NCBI GenBank assembly: GCA_964346725.1
Contig: CAYFVM010000024.1
Location: 1 to 38,399, forward strand
Source of the DNA: UBA1715 sp964346725
Lineage (GTDB): Bacteria > Bacteroidota > Bacteroidia > Bacteroidales > UBA1715
Direction: 5' to 3'
DNA length: 38,399 nt
The first letter of the stretch is position 1. Each line of letters starts with the position of its first letter. The position numbers and the translations under genes are program-made. Under the pieces are notes generated by a model. The model was not told the origin of the DNA. It ran no database searches and saw only the letters and a list, made by a program, of their open reading frames with translations. Positions 1 through 7,990 of this stretch are shown here, in pieces.

Positions 1-102
1 GAAGTTGCTGCAGAAAATGCAACTACTGAAACAGAAGAAGCTCCTGCTGCTGAAGTTGCTGCAGAAAATGCAACTACTGAAACAGAAGAAGCTCCTGCTG
101 CT
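1..102 (+). repeat. Two perfect 51-bp tandem repeats inside the coding tail
   Basis: Bases 1-51 and 52-102 are identical, with no synonymous differences. Each encodes the same 17 residues. Because the unit is a multiple of three, gain or loss of a copy keeps the frame. More copies may lie upstream of the window edge. Confidence 0.9.
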
Positions 103-129
103 GAAGCAACAGAAACTGCTGCAGAATAA
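1..129 (+). CDS. rpsP: C-terminal tail of a probable 30S ribosomal protein S16 (partial)
   Basis: Frame 1 is open from the left edge to a TAA at 127-129 and encodes 42 residues of only E, A, T, V, P and N. It is two exact copies of a 17-residue unit (EVAAENATTETEEAPAA) followed by EATETAAE. The identity is an inference. In Bacteroidales, S16 carries a long Ala/Glu-rich C-terminal extension and its gene usually lies directly upstream of rimM, which is the next gene here. The conserved S16 core lies outside the window, so another acidic-tailed protein cannot be excluded. Confidence 0.6.
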   Translation, partial: EVAAENATTETEEAPAAEVAAENATTETEEAPAAEATETAAE

Positions 130-153
130 TAATTTGTTAATCAAAAAATCATT

Positions 154-190
154 AAGGGTGTTCAAGGCAATTTGAACACCCTTTCTTTTC
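154..190 (+). terminator. Rho-independent terminator or attenuator between rpsP and rimM
   Basis: A perfect 12-bp stem (154-165 with 172-183) has a 6-base loop and is followed by a T-rich tract (182-189). It sits 24 bases after the S16-like stop codon and its T tract ends only 8 bases before the rimM ATG, so no promoter can fit between it and rimM. It probably attenuates read-through into rimM. Confidence 0.75.
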
Positions 191-197
191 ATTAACT

Positions 198-728
198 ATG
201 ACATACAAGGAAATTCCTGACATAAAAAAATGTATTGAAATTGGAACAATTTCACGCCCTCACGGGAAAGACGGCGAAGTACTTGTTTCTACCAAAAATA
301 TTGATATTGCTGAGTTTACAGAATATGAATATGTTTTTTTGTCCCGTCAAGAACGATTAGTACCATTCTTCATTGAATCTGCTTCTGTAAAAAGTAATTC
401 CTTGTTTGTGAAATTTGAAGACATTAAATCTATTGAAAAGGCCGAAATGTATTGCGGCACAAAAATATATGCAGAACTATCCGAAGACACCGAAGATGAT
501 TCTTTTGACATGAATTTAGTAGGTTTTTCGGTAATCGATAGTAACACACATGAAACCATTGGTACAATTCAAGAAGTGATATCATACTCCATGAATACGG
601 TTTTTGATGTAAAGCAAAAAAATAACAACCCTGTACTTATTCCCTTTGCCGAAGCGCTTTTCAAAGGCATCGATGAAGATGCAAAAACTATCACAATGGT
701 AATTCCTGATGGAATTTTAGAAGCATAA
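198..728 (+). CDS. rimM: Ribosome maturation factor RimM
   Basis: This 176-residue protein matches the usual RimM length. It begins with the family N-terminal pattern IGTISRPHGKDGEV (about residues 15-28), which starts the RimM barrel domain, and a PRC-barrel-like half follows from about residue 95 (DMNLVGFSVID). RimM binds ribosomal protein S19 and helps mature the head of the 30S subunit. The ATG at 198 is the first usable start; no Shine-Dalgarno sequence is seen, as is normal in Bacteroidota. The gene follows the S16-like gene with a hairpin between them and converges on rnpB: its TAA stop at 726-728 overlaps the run of A that forms the rnpB terminator on the other strand. Confidence 0.93.
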   Translation: MTYKEIPDIKKCIEIGTISRPHGKDGEVLVSTKNIDIAEFTEYEYVFLSRQERLVPFFIESASVKSNSLFVKFEDIKSIEKAEMYCGTKIYAELSEDTEDDSFDMNLVGFSVIDSNTHETIGTIQEVISYSMNTVFDVKQKNNNPVLIPFAEALFKGIDEDAKTITMVIPDGILEA

Positions 729-733
729 AAAAA

Positions 734-1054
734 GCAGTAAGCCTATAAGCCGGATTCTGTTCTCTTTCGAGATTCTATCATTTATCTAACGCAACCTACC
801 CTCCAACTCGGACGAGCAGCCCTCAAACGTTGGTTTACATGGTCTTGCAACTTGTCGGTGGCACATCTGCACAAATCGCTTTGCACAATGGTGGTCTCTT
901 ACACCGCCTTCTCACCCTTACCGTAATTGCTTACGGCGGTTATTTTCTTCTGCCATACCATACGCTCACGCACATCTGTTCTTTCAACAGGCACAATGCT
1001 CTTTGTTGTCCGGACTTTCCTCCCCCTTTCGGGAGCGATAGAACGACCTACTGC
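734..1054 (-). ncRNA. rnpB: RNase P RNA (bacterial type A)
   Basis: This is the catalytic RNA of RNase P, which trims the 5' leader of pre-tRNAs. On the minus strand it contains the conserved P4 5' segment GAGGAAAGTCCGGAC (1022-1008) and the conserved 3' segment AGAATCCGGCTTA (758-746). The 5' end (1054-1045) pairs over 10 bp, with two G-U pairs, with the 3' end (743-734), giving helix P1. A T run on the minus strand (733-727) follows P1 directly and probably acts with it as terminator. A promoter box lies 5 bases upstream. Short ORFs across this interval are artefacts. Confidence 0.95.
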
Positions 1055-1058
1055 GCGA

Positions 1059-1066
1059 CAAAAGTA
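1059..1066 (-). promoter_or_regulatory. -7 box of the rnpB promoter
   Basis: The minus strand reads TACTTTTG, an exact match to the Bacteroidetes -7 consensus TAnnTTTG. It is placed so that transcription would begin at the first base of helix P1 (about 1054). No clear -33 TTTG is visible upstream. Confidence 0.65.
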
Positions 1067-1105
1067 AGAAAATTTTTGAGTTATGAGTTAGGAATTATAG
1101 ATTGC

Positions 1106-2440
1106 TTATTTTTCTTGGGTACCTTTAGGTTTGTGGTGGAAAAATCTACGCTTTTTTGATGCTCTTGCATCTTTTGTAACTCCTTTTTCTTGCTGTTCCT
1201 TAGGTTTTCCCTGCGAAGCATTTTGTTTGTGAGAGTGAGATTTATTCTTGAAATTTCTATGTGGCTTACTTGAGGTACTTGTTTTTTCTTTCCAAACAGG
1301 CTCCTCTCCCAATTCAGCCGGCAACGGCAACTTTGTAACCTCACGTTCTATAAGTTTCTCTATTCTTGAAAAGCTATACATATCTGTTTCACTCACAAAC
1401 GTAATAGCCTCGCCTTTTGCATCGGCCCGTGCAGTACGACCTACACGGTGAACATAATCTGCCGGATCTTTAGGCGCATCAAAATTAACAACCAAATTAA
1501 TTCCTTTAATGTCTATGCCACGACTTAATACATCGGTTGCGACAAGCACTTTTGCTTGTTTTGCTTTGAATCGCAACAACACATCCTCACGCTGATCTTG
1601 CTCAAAATCAGAAGAAATTCCTTCAACCGTAATACCTCGAATTTTCTTTTTTATGGCACTCACTATTGATGTTATAGCTTTTTTCGTTGATGTGAAAATT
1701 AAAATGCTATCATAATCGGGATTTGTTTCAATTATATGAGTAATCAAATCTATTTTTTGATATGGATGCACCAAATACGCTGACTGTGTTACTCCTTCTG
1801 CCGGTTTTGCAATTGCAATTGACACCAATTCTGGATTGGTTAAAATAGTATTAGCCAATTTGCGAATTTCAGGTGCCATAGTTGCACTAAACATCATAGT
1901 TTGACGCTTAGCTGGTATATATGAAAGTATTTGACGAATATCGTCAATAAAGCCCATGTCGAGCATTCTATCAGCTTCGTCAAGTATAAGATGACGTAAA
2001 TGATTAAATTTTACATATCCCAAACGCAAATGGGCCATCAATCTGCCCGGCGTGGCTACTATCACATTGGTTCCTTCGGTAAATGCTGATTTTTGCGCAT
2101 CCCAATCTCCGCCTTTGTCACCACCATACACGGATTTGCTGGTTGTATCAGTAAAATATGAAAAACCTTGTAACTCTTGATCTATTTGAATAGCCAACTC
2201 ACGCGTTGGAACGATAATTAACGTAGTTGTTCCGTGAGCACCATTTTTTACTAAATCTTGCAAAACAGGGATAACAAACGTGGCGGTTTTTCCGGTTCCT
2301 GTCTGTGCGCAGGCCAAAAGATCTCGGCCTTCTAGTGCTACCGGAATAGCTGCTTCTTGTATTGGCGAAGCTTTTTCAAACTTCATGTATGAGATAGCTT
2401 CAAGTAAGCTATCGTCTATATTAAATTCTTCGAATGTCAT
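1106..2440 (-). CDS. DEAD-box ATP-dependent RNA helicase (RhlE type)
   Basis: This 444-residue protein has the ordered DEAD-box motifs: Q motif near residues 22-28, Walker A AQTGTGKT (45-52), PTREL (78-82), TPGR (130-133), DEAD (154-157), SAT (185-187), then ATDVLSRGID and HRVGRTAR in the second RecA domain. The last 60 or so residues are Lys/Ser/His-rich and lack a fold, a common RNA-binding tail in RhlE-like helicases. It probably remodels structured RNA during ribosome assembly, cold adaptation or mRNA decay; the exact target cannot be read from sequence. It is transcribed alone from a well-formed promoter at 2502-2533. The RNase P RNA gene follows on the same strand with its own promoter. 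Confidence 0.93.
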   Translation of the reverse strand: MTFEEFNIDDSLLEAISYMKFEKASPIQEAAIPVALEGRDLLACAQTGTGKTATFVIPVLQDLVKNGAHGTTTLIIVPTRELAIQIDQELQGFSYFTDTTSKSVYGGDKGGDWDAQKSAFTEGTNVIVATPGRLMAHLRLGYVKFNHLRHLILDEADRMLDMGFIDDIRQILSYIPAKRQTMMFSATMAPEIRKLANTILTNPELVSIAIAKPAEGVTQSAYLVHPYQKIDLITHIIETNPDYDSILIFTSTKKAITSIVSAIKKKIRGITVEGISSDFEQDQREDVLLRFKAKQAKVLVATDVLSRGIDIKGINLVVNFDAPKDPADYVHRVGRTARADAKGEAITFVSETDMYSFSRIEKLIEREVTKLPLPAELGEEPVWKEKTSTSSKPHRNFKNKSHSHKQNASQGKPKEQQEKGVTKDARASKKRRFFHHKPKGTQEK

Positions 2441-2501
2441 GTAAAAATTGAGTTGTAAGTATTAGTCAAATAACGCGCTTTGCATTTTCATGTTTGTCTG
2501 A

Positions 2502-2533
2502 CAAATGTACGAATTTGCATTAGTTTCACCAAA
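2502..2533 (-). promoter_or_regulatory. Promoter of the DEAD-box helicase gene
   Basis: On the minus strand TTTG (2533-2530) is followed after 20 bases by TACATTTG (2509-2502). This matches both the -33 and -7 Bacteroidetes boxes with normal spacing. Transcription should start near 2495, giving a leader of about 55 bases. Confidence 0.75.
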
Positions 2534-2635
2534 TGAAGAATGTGAGTTCTCTTCGTTTTGCGATACATATAATGCGTCATCTTCATATTTTTCAGGGGAT
2601 TTGCGCCAGAATTTTTCTCGCCACAAAATTATATA

Positions 2636-2668
2636 AAACAGATGAGCCACATGGCGACTCATCTGTTT
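2636..2668 (-). terminator. Terminator hairpin after the nqr-dedA operon
   Basis: A perfect 11-bp stem (2636-2646 with 2658-2668) encloses a smaller CCA/TGG stem. It lies 43 bases beyond the dedA stop and is followed on the minus strand by an A/T-rich tract. It would end the long nqrA-to-dedA transcript. Confidence 0.7.
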
Positions 2669-2710
2669 GAATATTCTTACATAATGTTTTAAGTTTAAAG
2701 AAGTTATTGC

Positions 2711-3457
2711 TTAGATAATTTCTTTTTTCGCTCTTTTGCGAATTACGTATCGTACGATATAAAACAATGCAACTGCTACAACAATTGCAATTATAATATA
2801 TCCTATTTCACTGCTGTATTTGTTAATCATATCTTGCTGTCCATGGGCAAAATAGCCAAGCATAGCCAACACTATGTTCCAAACACCTGCTCCAAGCAGA
2901 GTAAAGGCAACAAAATTGAAAATATTCATTTTTGCTAATCCCGCAGGTAAAGAAATCAATTGGCGAATTCCGGGTATTAAACGTCCAATAAATGTTGATA
3001 TATTTCCGTGGTCGTTAAAATAATCTTCGGCTTGTTGTACTTTTTCGGCACTCAAAAGACAAAGATGTCCCAATTTACTATCGGCAAAACGATAGACAAT
3101 AGGACGACCTAACCAAAATGCAAGAAAATAATTAATCAAAGCACCAAGCAAAGAACCAAGCGTACCAAAAAGAACAACAAGAATAATATTCATATCGTTA
3201 TCTTCATTACACGCAACGTATGCTGCCGGTGGTATTACAATTTCTGAAGGGAATGGGATAAAAGAACTTTCAATAGTCATTAAGGCTGCAACAGTAGCAT
3301 AATTCATATTGTTGCTGTACCAATCCTCTACATATGAAAATACCGACTTTTCCACATTGGAAGAGTCGGTATTTGTATCTGTTGCGAACGCGCTACTGCA
3401 AATAAGCATTGCAGCAAAAAACAAGCAGAGTACGTTTGCTTTCTTATTTATTGCCAT
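2711..3457 (-). CDS. DedA-family membrane protein
   Basis: The 248-residue protein starts with a signal-like segment (MAINKKANVLCLFFAAMLI, ending SSAFA) and then has the DedA (SNARE-associated) membrane domain. The family signature GRLIPGIRQLISLPAGLAKMN lies at about residues 160-180, preceded by the re-entrant-type segment with FIPFPSEIVIPPAAYVA. A basic tail (RKRAKK) ends it. DedA proteins sit in the inner membrane; members have been implicated in recycling lipid carriers such as undecaprenyl phosphate and in envelope homeostasis. Its ATG overlaps the nqrF stop as TAATG, so it is translationally coupled to the Na+-NQR operon. The substrate here is not known. Confidence 0.88.
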   Translation of the reverse strand: MAINKKANVLCLFFAAMLICSSAFATDTNTDSSNVEKSVFSYVEDWYSNNMNYATVAALMTIESSFIPFPSEIVIPPAAYVACNEDNDMNIILVVLFGTLGSLLGALINYFLAFWLGRPIVYRFADSKLGHLCLLSAEKVQQAEDYFNDHGNISTFIGRLIPGIRQLISLPAGLAKMNIFNFVAFTLLGAGVWNIVLAMLGYFAHGQQDMINKYSSEIGYIIIAIVVAVALFYIVRYVIRKRAKKEII

Positions 3458-4746
3458 TATCCGAAATTATCGAAACGTATCATTTGATCTTCAACGCCTA
3501 AGCTATGCAATAAATCAAGCACAGTTTTAGCCATCATTGGAGGACCACAAAGATAATATTCAATATCTTCTGGTTCTTCATGTTTTTTCAAATAAGTATC
3601 ACCTAGCACTTGAGCAACAAATCCTGCTGTATATTTCACTCCAAGACCATCTGCCTTAGGATCTTGACGATCAAGAGCCAAATGGAAATGGAAGTTAGGA
3701 TATTCTTTTTCCAAAGCGAGGAAGTCTTCCATAAAGAATACTTCATCTATAGCACGAGCTCCATAAAAATAATGCATTTCACGGTCACGTGTATGCAAGG
3801 TTTTAAGCATATGCATGATTTGTGCACGAAGAGGAGCCATACCGGCACCACCACCAATCCAAATCATTTCACGTTTGCTATCAAATACAGGGTGAAAGTC
3901 TCCATATGCACCACTCATATATACTTTGTCTCCTGGTTTTAGGCTAAAAATATATGTTGAAGCTATACCACAAGGAACGTTTTGGAAACCTGGACCTTGT
4001 TCTTTTGGTTTGAACGGAGGTGTTGCAATTCTCACCGTTAATGTGATAATATCACCTTCGTCAGGATAGTTAGCCATAGAATATGCACGAACCGTTGATT
4101 CAGTATTTTTCTGTTTTAAACCGAAAAGACCGAATTTTTCCCAAACTGGCACATACAAGTCACCAATAAGACTTCTGTCCATATCGCGACCATAATCTAT
4201 ATCGTATTCAGGTATTCTAATTTGTGCATATGAACCCGGAATAAAGTCCATGTGTTCGCCTGCAGGAAGTTTAACTTTGAATTCCTTAATAAACGAAGCA
4301 ACGTTTTTGTTAGAAATAACTTCACATTCCCATTCTTTAATACCAAGAATTGATTCTGGAATTTTGATATGAAGATCATTTTTAACCTTTACTTGACAAG
4401 CCAAATGCCAGTTATCCATTTGTTCTTTACGAGAGAAGAATCCTTTCTCTGTAGGAAGACATTCGCCACCACCTTGAGGAATTTGCAAACGGCACATACC
4501 GCAAGCACCACTACCACCACAAGCTGATGGCAACAAGATATCTTGCCCTTGCAATGTTGATAAAAGTGTGCCTCCTTGAGATATTTCTACAGGTTCTTTA
4601 TCGTTAATGAACAACTTAACCTTACCTGAAGGTAGTAATTTTGCTTTTGCAAGAAGAAGCAAAGCAACTAATAAAATAATTATAAGCAGGAATACAAGAA
4701 CACTTGTACCGATAATCACACCTGCTGTTGCATTTAGGATAACCAT
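3457..4746 (-). CDS. nqrF: Na+-translocating NADH:quinone reductase subunit F
   Basis: NqrF is the electron entry subunit: it oxidises NADH and passes electrons through FAD and a 2Fe-2S centre. The 429-residue protein has one N-terminal membrane helix (residues 8-33), a ferredoxin domain with C76, C82, C85 and C117 as iron-sulfur ligands (CGGSGACGMC), an FAD-binding motif RAYSMANYP, and an NADH-binding half with GGGAGMAPLRAQ and YYLCGPPMM. It is the last nqr gene; dedA starts on its stop codon. Length and motif spacing are normal, and no key residue is missing. Confidence 0.97.
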   Translation of the reverse strand: MVILNATAGVIIGTSVLVFLLIIILLVALLLLAKAKLLPSGKVKLFINDKEPVEISQGGTLLSTLQGQDILLPSACGGSGACGMCRLQIPQGGGECLPTEKGFFSRKEQMDNWHLACQVKVKNDLHIKIPESILGIKEWECEVISNKNVASFIKEFKVKLPAGEHMDFIPGSYAQIRIPEYDIDYGRDMDRSLIGDLYVPVWEKFGLFGLKQKNTESTVRAYSMANYPDEGDIITLTVRIATPPFKPKEQGPGFQNVPCGIASTYIFSLKPGDKVYMSGAYGDFHPVFDSKREMIWIGGGAGMAPLRAQIMHMLKTLHTRDREMHYFYGARAIDEVFFMEDFLALEKEYPNFHFHLALDRQDPKADGLGVKYTAGFVAQVLGDTYLKKHEEPEDIEYYLCGPPMMAKTVLDLLHSLGVEDQMIRFDNFG

Positions 4747-4763
4747 TGTACTATCTATTTTAA

Positions 4764-5405
4764 TTAAAATTTAATTCCCATAAAACTCATAAATGCAATA
4801 CCCATAAGGCCGGTAACGATAAATGTGATACCCACTCCCCTCAAACCATCAGGAATTTTTGAGTATTGAATTTTCTCATTGATAGCTGCTATACCAACAA
4901 TTGCAAAGAGCCATCCAAGCCCAGAACCCAATCCATATATTATTGCAGCAAGTACACTTTTAATAGCTTTTGGGTCTGTATCGGGAAGACCAACACGAGT
5001 TTGCATAAACAACGAGCCGCCTAAGATTGCACAGTTTACAGCAATAAGAGGCAAGAAAATTCCTAAAGTAGAATATAAAGAAGGAGCATATTTTTCTACA
5101 ATCATTTCTACTAATTGTACAAAAGACGCTATGACAGCAATGAAAATAATGAAACTCAAGAAACTCAAGTCAACATCGGCAAAGCTTTCACTCAGCCATG
5201 TTAATGCTCCGGGTCTCAAAACATATTCATATAATAAATAATCGATAGGAACGGTAAATACCATTACAAATGTAACCGCGATACCCAATCCTGCTGCAGT
5301 GTCTACTGTTTTAGATACAGCTATGAATGAACACATTCCCAAGAAGAATGCGAACACCATATTGTCTATAAAGATTGAACTGACAAATAAGTTTAATAAA
5401 TCCAT
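4764..5405 (-). CDS. nqrE: Na+-translocating NADH:quinone reductase subunit E
   Basis: This 213-residue multi-pass inner-membrane subunit is slightly longer than the roughly 200 residues usual for NqrE. It has the two pseudo-symmetrical cysteine-containing segments, GMCSFIAVSKT near residue 25 and VNCAILGGSLF near residue 120. In the known NQR structure, cysteines of NqrD and NqrE bind an iron centre in the membrane core, through which electrons cross as Na+ moves. It lies 17 bases upstream of nqrF in the same operon and is homologous to nqrD next to it. Confidence 0.96.
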   Translation of the reverse strand: MDLLNLFVSSIFIDNMVFAFFLGMCSFIAVSKTVDTAAGLGIAVTFVMVFTVPIDYLLYEYVLRPGALTWLSESFADVDLSFLSFIIFIAVIASFVQLVEMIVEKYAPSLYSTLGIFLPLIAVNCAILGGSLFMQTRVGLPDTDPKAIKSVLAAIIYGLGSGLGWLFAIVGIAAINEKIQYSKIPDGLRGVGITFIVTGLMGIAFMSFMGIKF

Positions 5406-5425
5406 AGTATTACTCTTTTAAATCC

Positions 5426-6091
5426 TTATTTCTTAATTAGTTCTTTGTTTCTTGTACGTTGAACCCAGATAATGATTGCCACAATAATCAATGCCATTGG
5501 TGACATAAGCATAAATCCGTTGTTTTCGTATCCTAACGCATAGAAACTTTCAGGGATAATTCTACACTCTCCAACTATTGGTAATGTAATTGATCCTGCT
5601 CCGAAAAGCTCACGAACAACAGCAATAATCACCAAAATCATACCGTAACCCAAACCGTTTCCGATACCATCCAAGAATGAAGGCCATGGTTTATTTCCTA
5701 AACCGAACGCTTCCATACGTCCCATCAATATACAGTTGGTAATAATCAAACCTACATATACAGAAAGTTGTTTACTTACACCATATGAAAACGCTTTCAA
5801 TATTTGGTCTACCATGATTACTAATGTTGCAGCTACCATCAATTGAACAATAATACGAATACGGTTAGGTATTGTATTTCTGATTAATGATATTGTCATA
5901 TTTGCAACACCAATAACTATCGTTACCGCCAAGGCCATCACGATAGCTGACTCAACTTTTGCCGTTACTGCCAAAGCAGAACATACACCTAGCACTTGTA
6001 CCGTGATAGGATTTTGAGAACCTAGCGGTTCTGTAAGCAATTTTAAATTGTTTTTAGAAAACAATGATTCTTTTTCGTTTGCCATTGTCAT
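5426..6091 (-). CDS. nqrD: Na+-translocating NADH:quinone reductase subunit D
   Basis: A 221-residue hydrophobic subunit and a paralogue of NqrE. Its membrane segments contain the paired cysteine motifs VLGVCSALAVT (near residue 35) and TNCILMGRMEAFG (near residue 117), which provide the other half of the intramembrane iron site. Two ATGs, at 6091 and 6085, are in frame. The first follows the nqrC stop by one base (TAG-T-ATG), which suggests coupled translation, so I kept it. Confidence 0.96.
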   Translation of the reverse strand: MTMANEKESLFSKNNLKLLTEPLGSQNPITVQVLGVCSALAVTAKVESAIVMALAVTIVIGVANMTISLIRNTIPNRIRIIVQLMVAATLVIMVDQILKAFSYGVSKQLSVYVGLIITNCILMGRMEAFGLGNKPWPSFLDGIGNGLGYGMILVIIAVVRELFGAGSITLPIVGECRIIPESFYALGYENNGFMLMSPMALIIVAIIIWVQRTRNKELIKK

Positions 6092-6092
6092 A

Positions 6093-6782
6093 CTATTTTA
6101 AAGATTGAAAATATGTAGTGTAACCGCTTAAGCAATTTGATATCATATCGGTAACGCCATTACAAGTCTTTGTTGAACCAGAAATTCCATCAACACCGTG
6201 GATACTGCCATTAGCACTACCTTTTGCCACTTTTACCGAAACGAACTGATCTCCGTCAAAAATTTGTTTTCCGATAAATTGGTCTCTGAATTTTTGTTTT
6301 GTGATTTCTGCACCCAAACCTGCGGTTTCACTTGCGTGATCAAATACAGTTCCTTTTACTGTATTACAATCAGCTTTAGCAATTGAAATATATCCCCAAA
6401 TAGCGCCCCACAATCCGTTTCCTTCCAATGGAACCACGAAAAATGATTCTCCGTTATTTTCAACTTCAAATAATGGGAAAAAACCGTTTTTCCCTATTGC
6501 GAGATCAAATGTATCTGGTTGTCCTGCTTCTGTTGGAGTATATTTTTTTATATCTTCACTTTTAATAAAGCAAAATTCTTTCACATGGCTATTGAATACG
6601 TCAACAGCTTCTGAAGGTTCTGCTTGTATTTGAGCTGCAGCCAAAATATTTTGCATTTTTTCTATCTTTATGTTCGCTTGCTGAGCAGGTTTCAACGAAT
6701 ACGCAGCTACAGATAGTAATGTCGCAATAACGACAACCATTACTACTGAATATATAAATATGTATGAGTTACTCTTTTCCAT
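6093..6782 (-). CDS. nqrC: Na+-translocating NADH:quinone reductase subunit C (flavinylated)
   Basis: This 229-residue protein has one N-terminal membrane helix (about residues 8-30) and a periplasmic FMN-binding domain. The covalent FMN site is near the C-terminus: DGISGSTKTC, with T204 as the expected attachment residue. The family consensus is SGAT; here the alanine is serine. GLGAEI (about 155-160) is another conserved NqrC element. FMN attachment needs the transferase ApbE, which is not encoded in the window. The gene lies 13 bases after nqrB. Confidence 0.95.
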   Translation of the reverse strand: MEKSNSYIFIYSVVMVVVIATLLSVAAYSLKPAQQANIKIEKMQNILAAAQIQAEPSEAVDVFNSHVKEFCFIKSEDIKKYTPTEAGQPDTFDLAIGKNGFFPLFEVENNGESFFVVPLEGNGLWGAIWGYISIAKADCNTVKGTVFDHASETAGLGAEITKQKFRDQFIGKQIFDGDQFVSVKVAKGSANGSIHGVDGISGSTKTCNGVTDMISNCLSGYTTYFQSLK

Positions 6783-6795
6783 TTTGTATCCTATT

Positions 6796-7980
6796 TTATG
6801 CGTTAGTAACTTTTGCTCGTTTTAATCTTCTTTTGATATTAGATTTTACAACCATATGATCAATTAGTGGTGCAAATACGTTCATCAATAAGATTGAAAG
6901 CATTACTCCTTCCGGATATGCAGGATTCAAACAACGAATCATGATTGCAAAAACGCCAATTAAGAAACCATACACCCATTTACCAGTATTTGTTTGTGCT
7001 GCAGTAACAGGATCTGTTGCCATAAACACAGCTCCAAAAGCAAAACCACCTATTAATAAATGTTGGAATGCAGGCAATTGCATTACCATATTGCCATCTG
7101 GAATTGCATTCATCAAAAGTCCCATTAAGAAACCACCGGCAAAAACTGAAACCATAATTCTATAACTTGCAATTCCCGTAAACAACAATATTGCTGCTCC
7201 AATCAAGATTGCAATTACAGATGTTTCTCCAACACAACCTGAGTAGCTTCCAATAAACAAATCGACAATCGATAAATTGTTCATTGCTACACCGTGAATC
7301 GCATCTGGAGCAATACCATTGTTCAATTGTCCTAAAATTGTTTCACCAGAGAAACCATCTACTTTGGGAGTATCTGTAGTATGAACCCAAATAGTAGAGC
7401 CAGACATCTTAGTTGGATATGCGAAGAACAAAAACGCACGAGCAAGTAATGCCGGGTTTACAACGTTCATACCGGTTCCACCAAATGCTTCTTTACCAAT
7501 AATCACTGCAAAAGCAACTGCTATAGCTAACTGCCATAATGGTATATCTACAGGAACAATCATTGGAATAAGTAAACCTGTTACCAAGTAACCTTCACTT
7601 ATTTCATGACCACGGATGTAACAAAATGTAAATTCTATTCCCAATCCTACTATGTATGATACTAAAATTAAAGGTAATACTCTCAAAAATCCATATCCAA
7701 GAGCACCCCACATTGTATAAGCTTCTCCTATTGAAGTATAATACAACGAACCTACATTATACATTCCAAATGCTAAAGCAGGAAGTAATGCAAAGATTAC
7801 TAAAATCAATGCACGCTTTAAATCTATTGCATCACGAACGTGGCTACCAATTGTTGTAACATTCCCTGGAACATGAAGGAATGATTCGAAACTTTCATAG
7901 ATAGGATGCCATTTCTCATACTTGCCGCCCTTCTCAAAATTGGGTTTGGTTTTCTGTATCCAATTTTCTATCGCTTTCAT
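6796..7980 (-). CDS. nqrB: Na+-translocating NADH:quinone reductase subunit B (flavinylated)
   Basis: NqrB is the main membrane subunit, holds covalent FMN and riboflavin, and carries the Na+ path and the quinone site. The 394-residue protein has about ten hydrophobic segments and the flavin attachment motif VDGFSGETILGQL, with T214 as the expected FMN residue. The usual SGAT is SGET here. The family motif GKEAFGGTGMNVVNPALLARAF is present at about residues 162-183, and the conserved ATDPVTAA lies near the C-terminal helices. It is the second gene of the operon, 10 bases after nqrA. Confidence 0.96.
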   Translation of the reverse strand: MKAIENWIQKTKPNFEKGGKYEKWHPIYESFESFLHVPGNVTTIGSHVRDAIDLKRALILVIFALLPALAFGMYNVGSLYYTSIGEAYTMWGALGYGFLRVLPLILVSYIVGLGIEFTFCYIRGHEISEGYLVTGLLIPMIVPVDIPLWQLAIAVAFAVIIGKEAFGGTGMNVVNPALLARAFLFFAYPTKMSGSTIWVHTTDTPKVDGFSGETILGQLNNGIAPDAIHGVAMNNLSIVDLFIGSYSGCVGETSVIAILIGAAILLFTGIASYRIMVSVFAGGFLMGLLMNAIPDGNMVMQLPAFQHLLIGGFAFGAVFMATDPVTAAQTNTGKWVYGFLIGVFAIMIRCLNPAYPEGVMLSILLMNVFAPLIDHMVVKSNIKRRLKRAKVTNA

Positions 7981-7990
7981 ATAACTTTTA

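Noticed and set aside
830..1159. 109-codon plus-strand ORF
   Set aside because: It lies across the RNase P RNA gene, whose conserved helices explain the sequence.
1081..1344. 87-codon minus-strand ORF
   Set aside because: It overlaps the end of the DEAD-box helicase gene in another frame and has no family features.
2462..2662. 66-codon minus-strand ORF upstream of the helicase
   Set aside because: It spans the helicase promoter and part of a terminator hairpin, and its composition is not protein-like.
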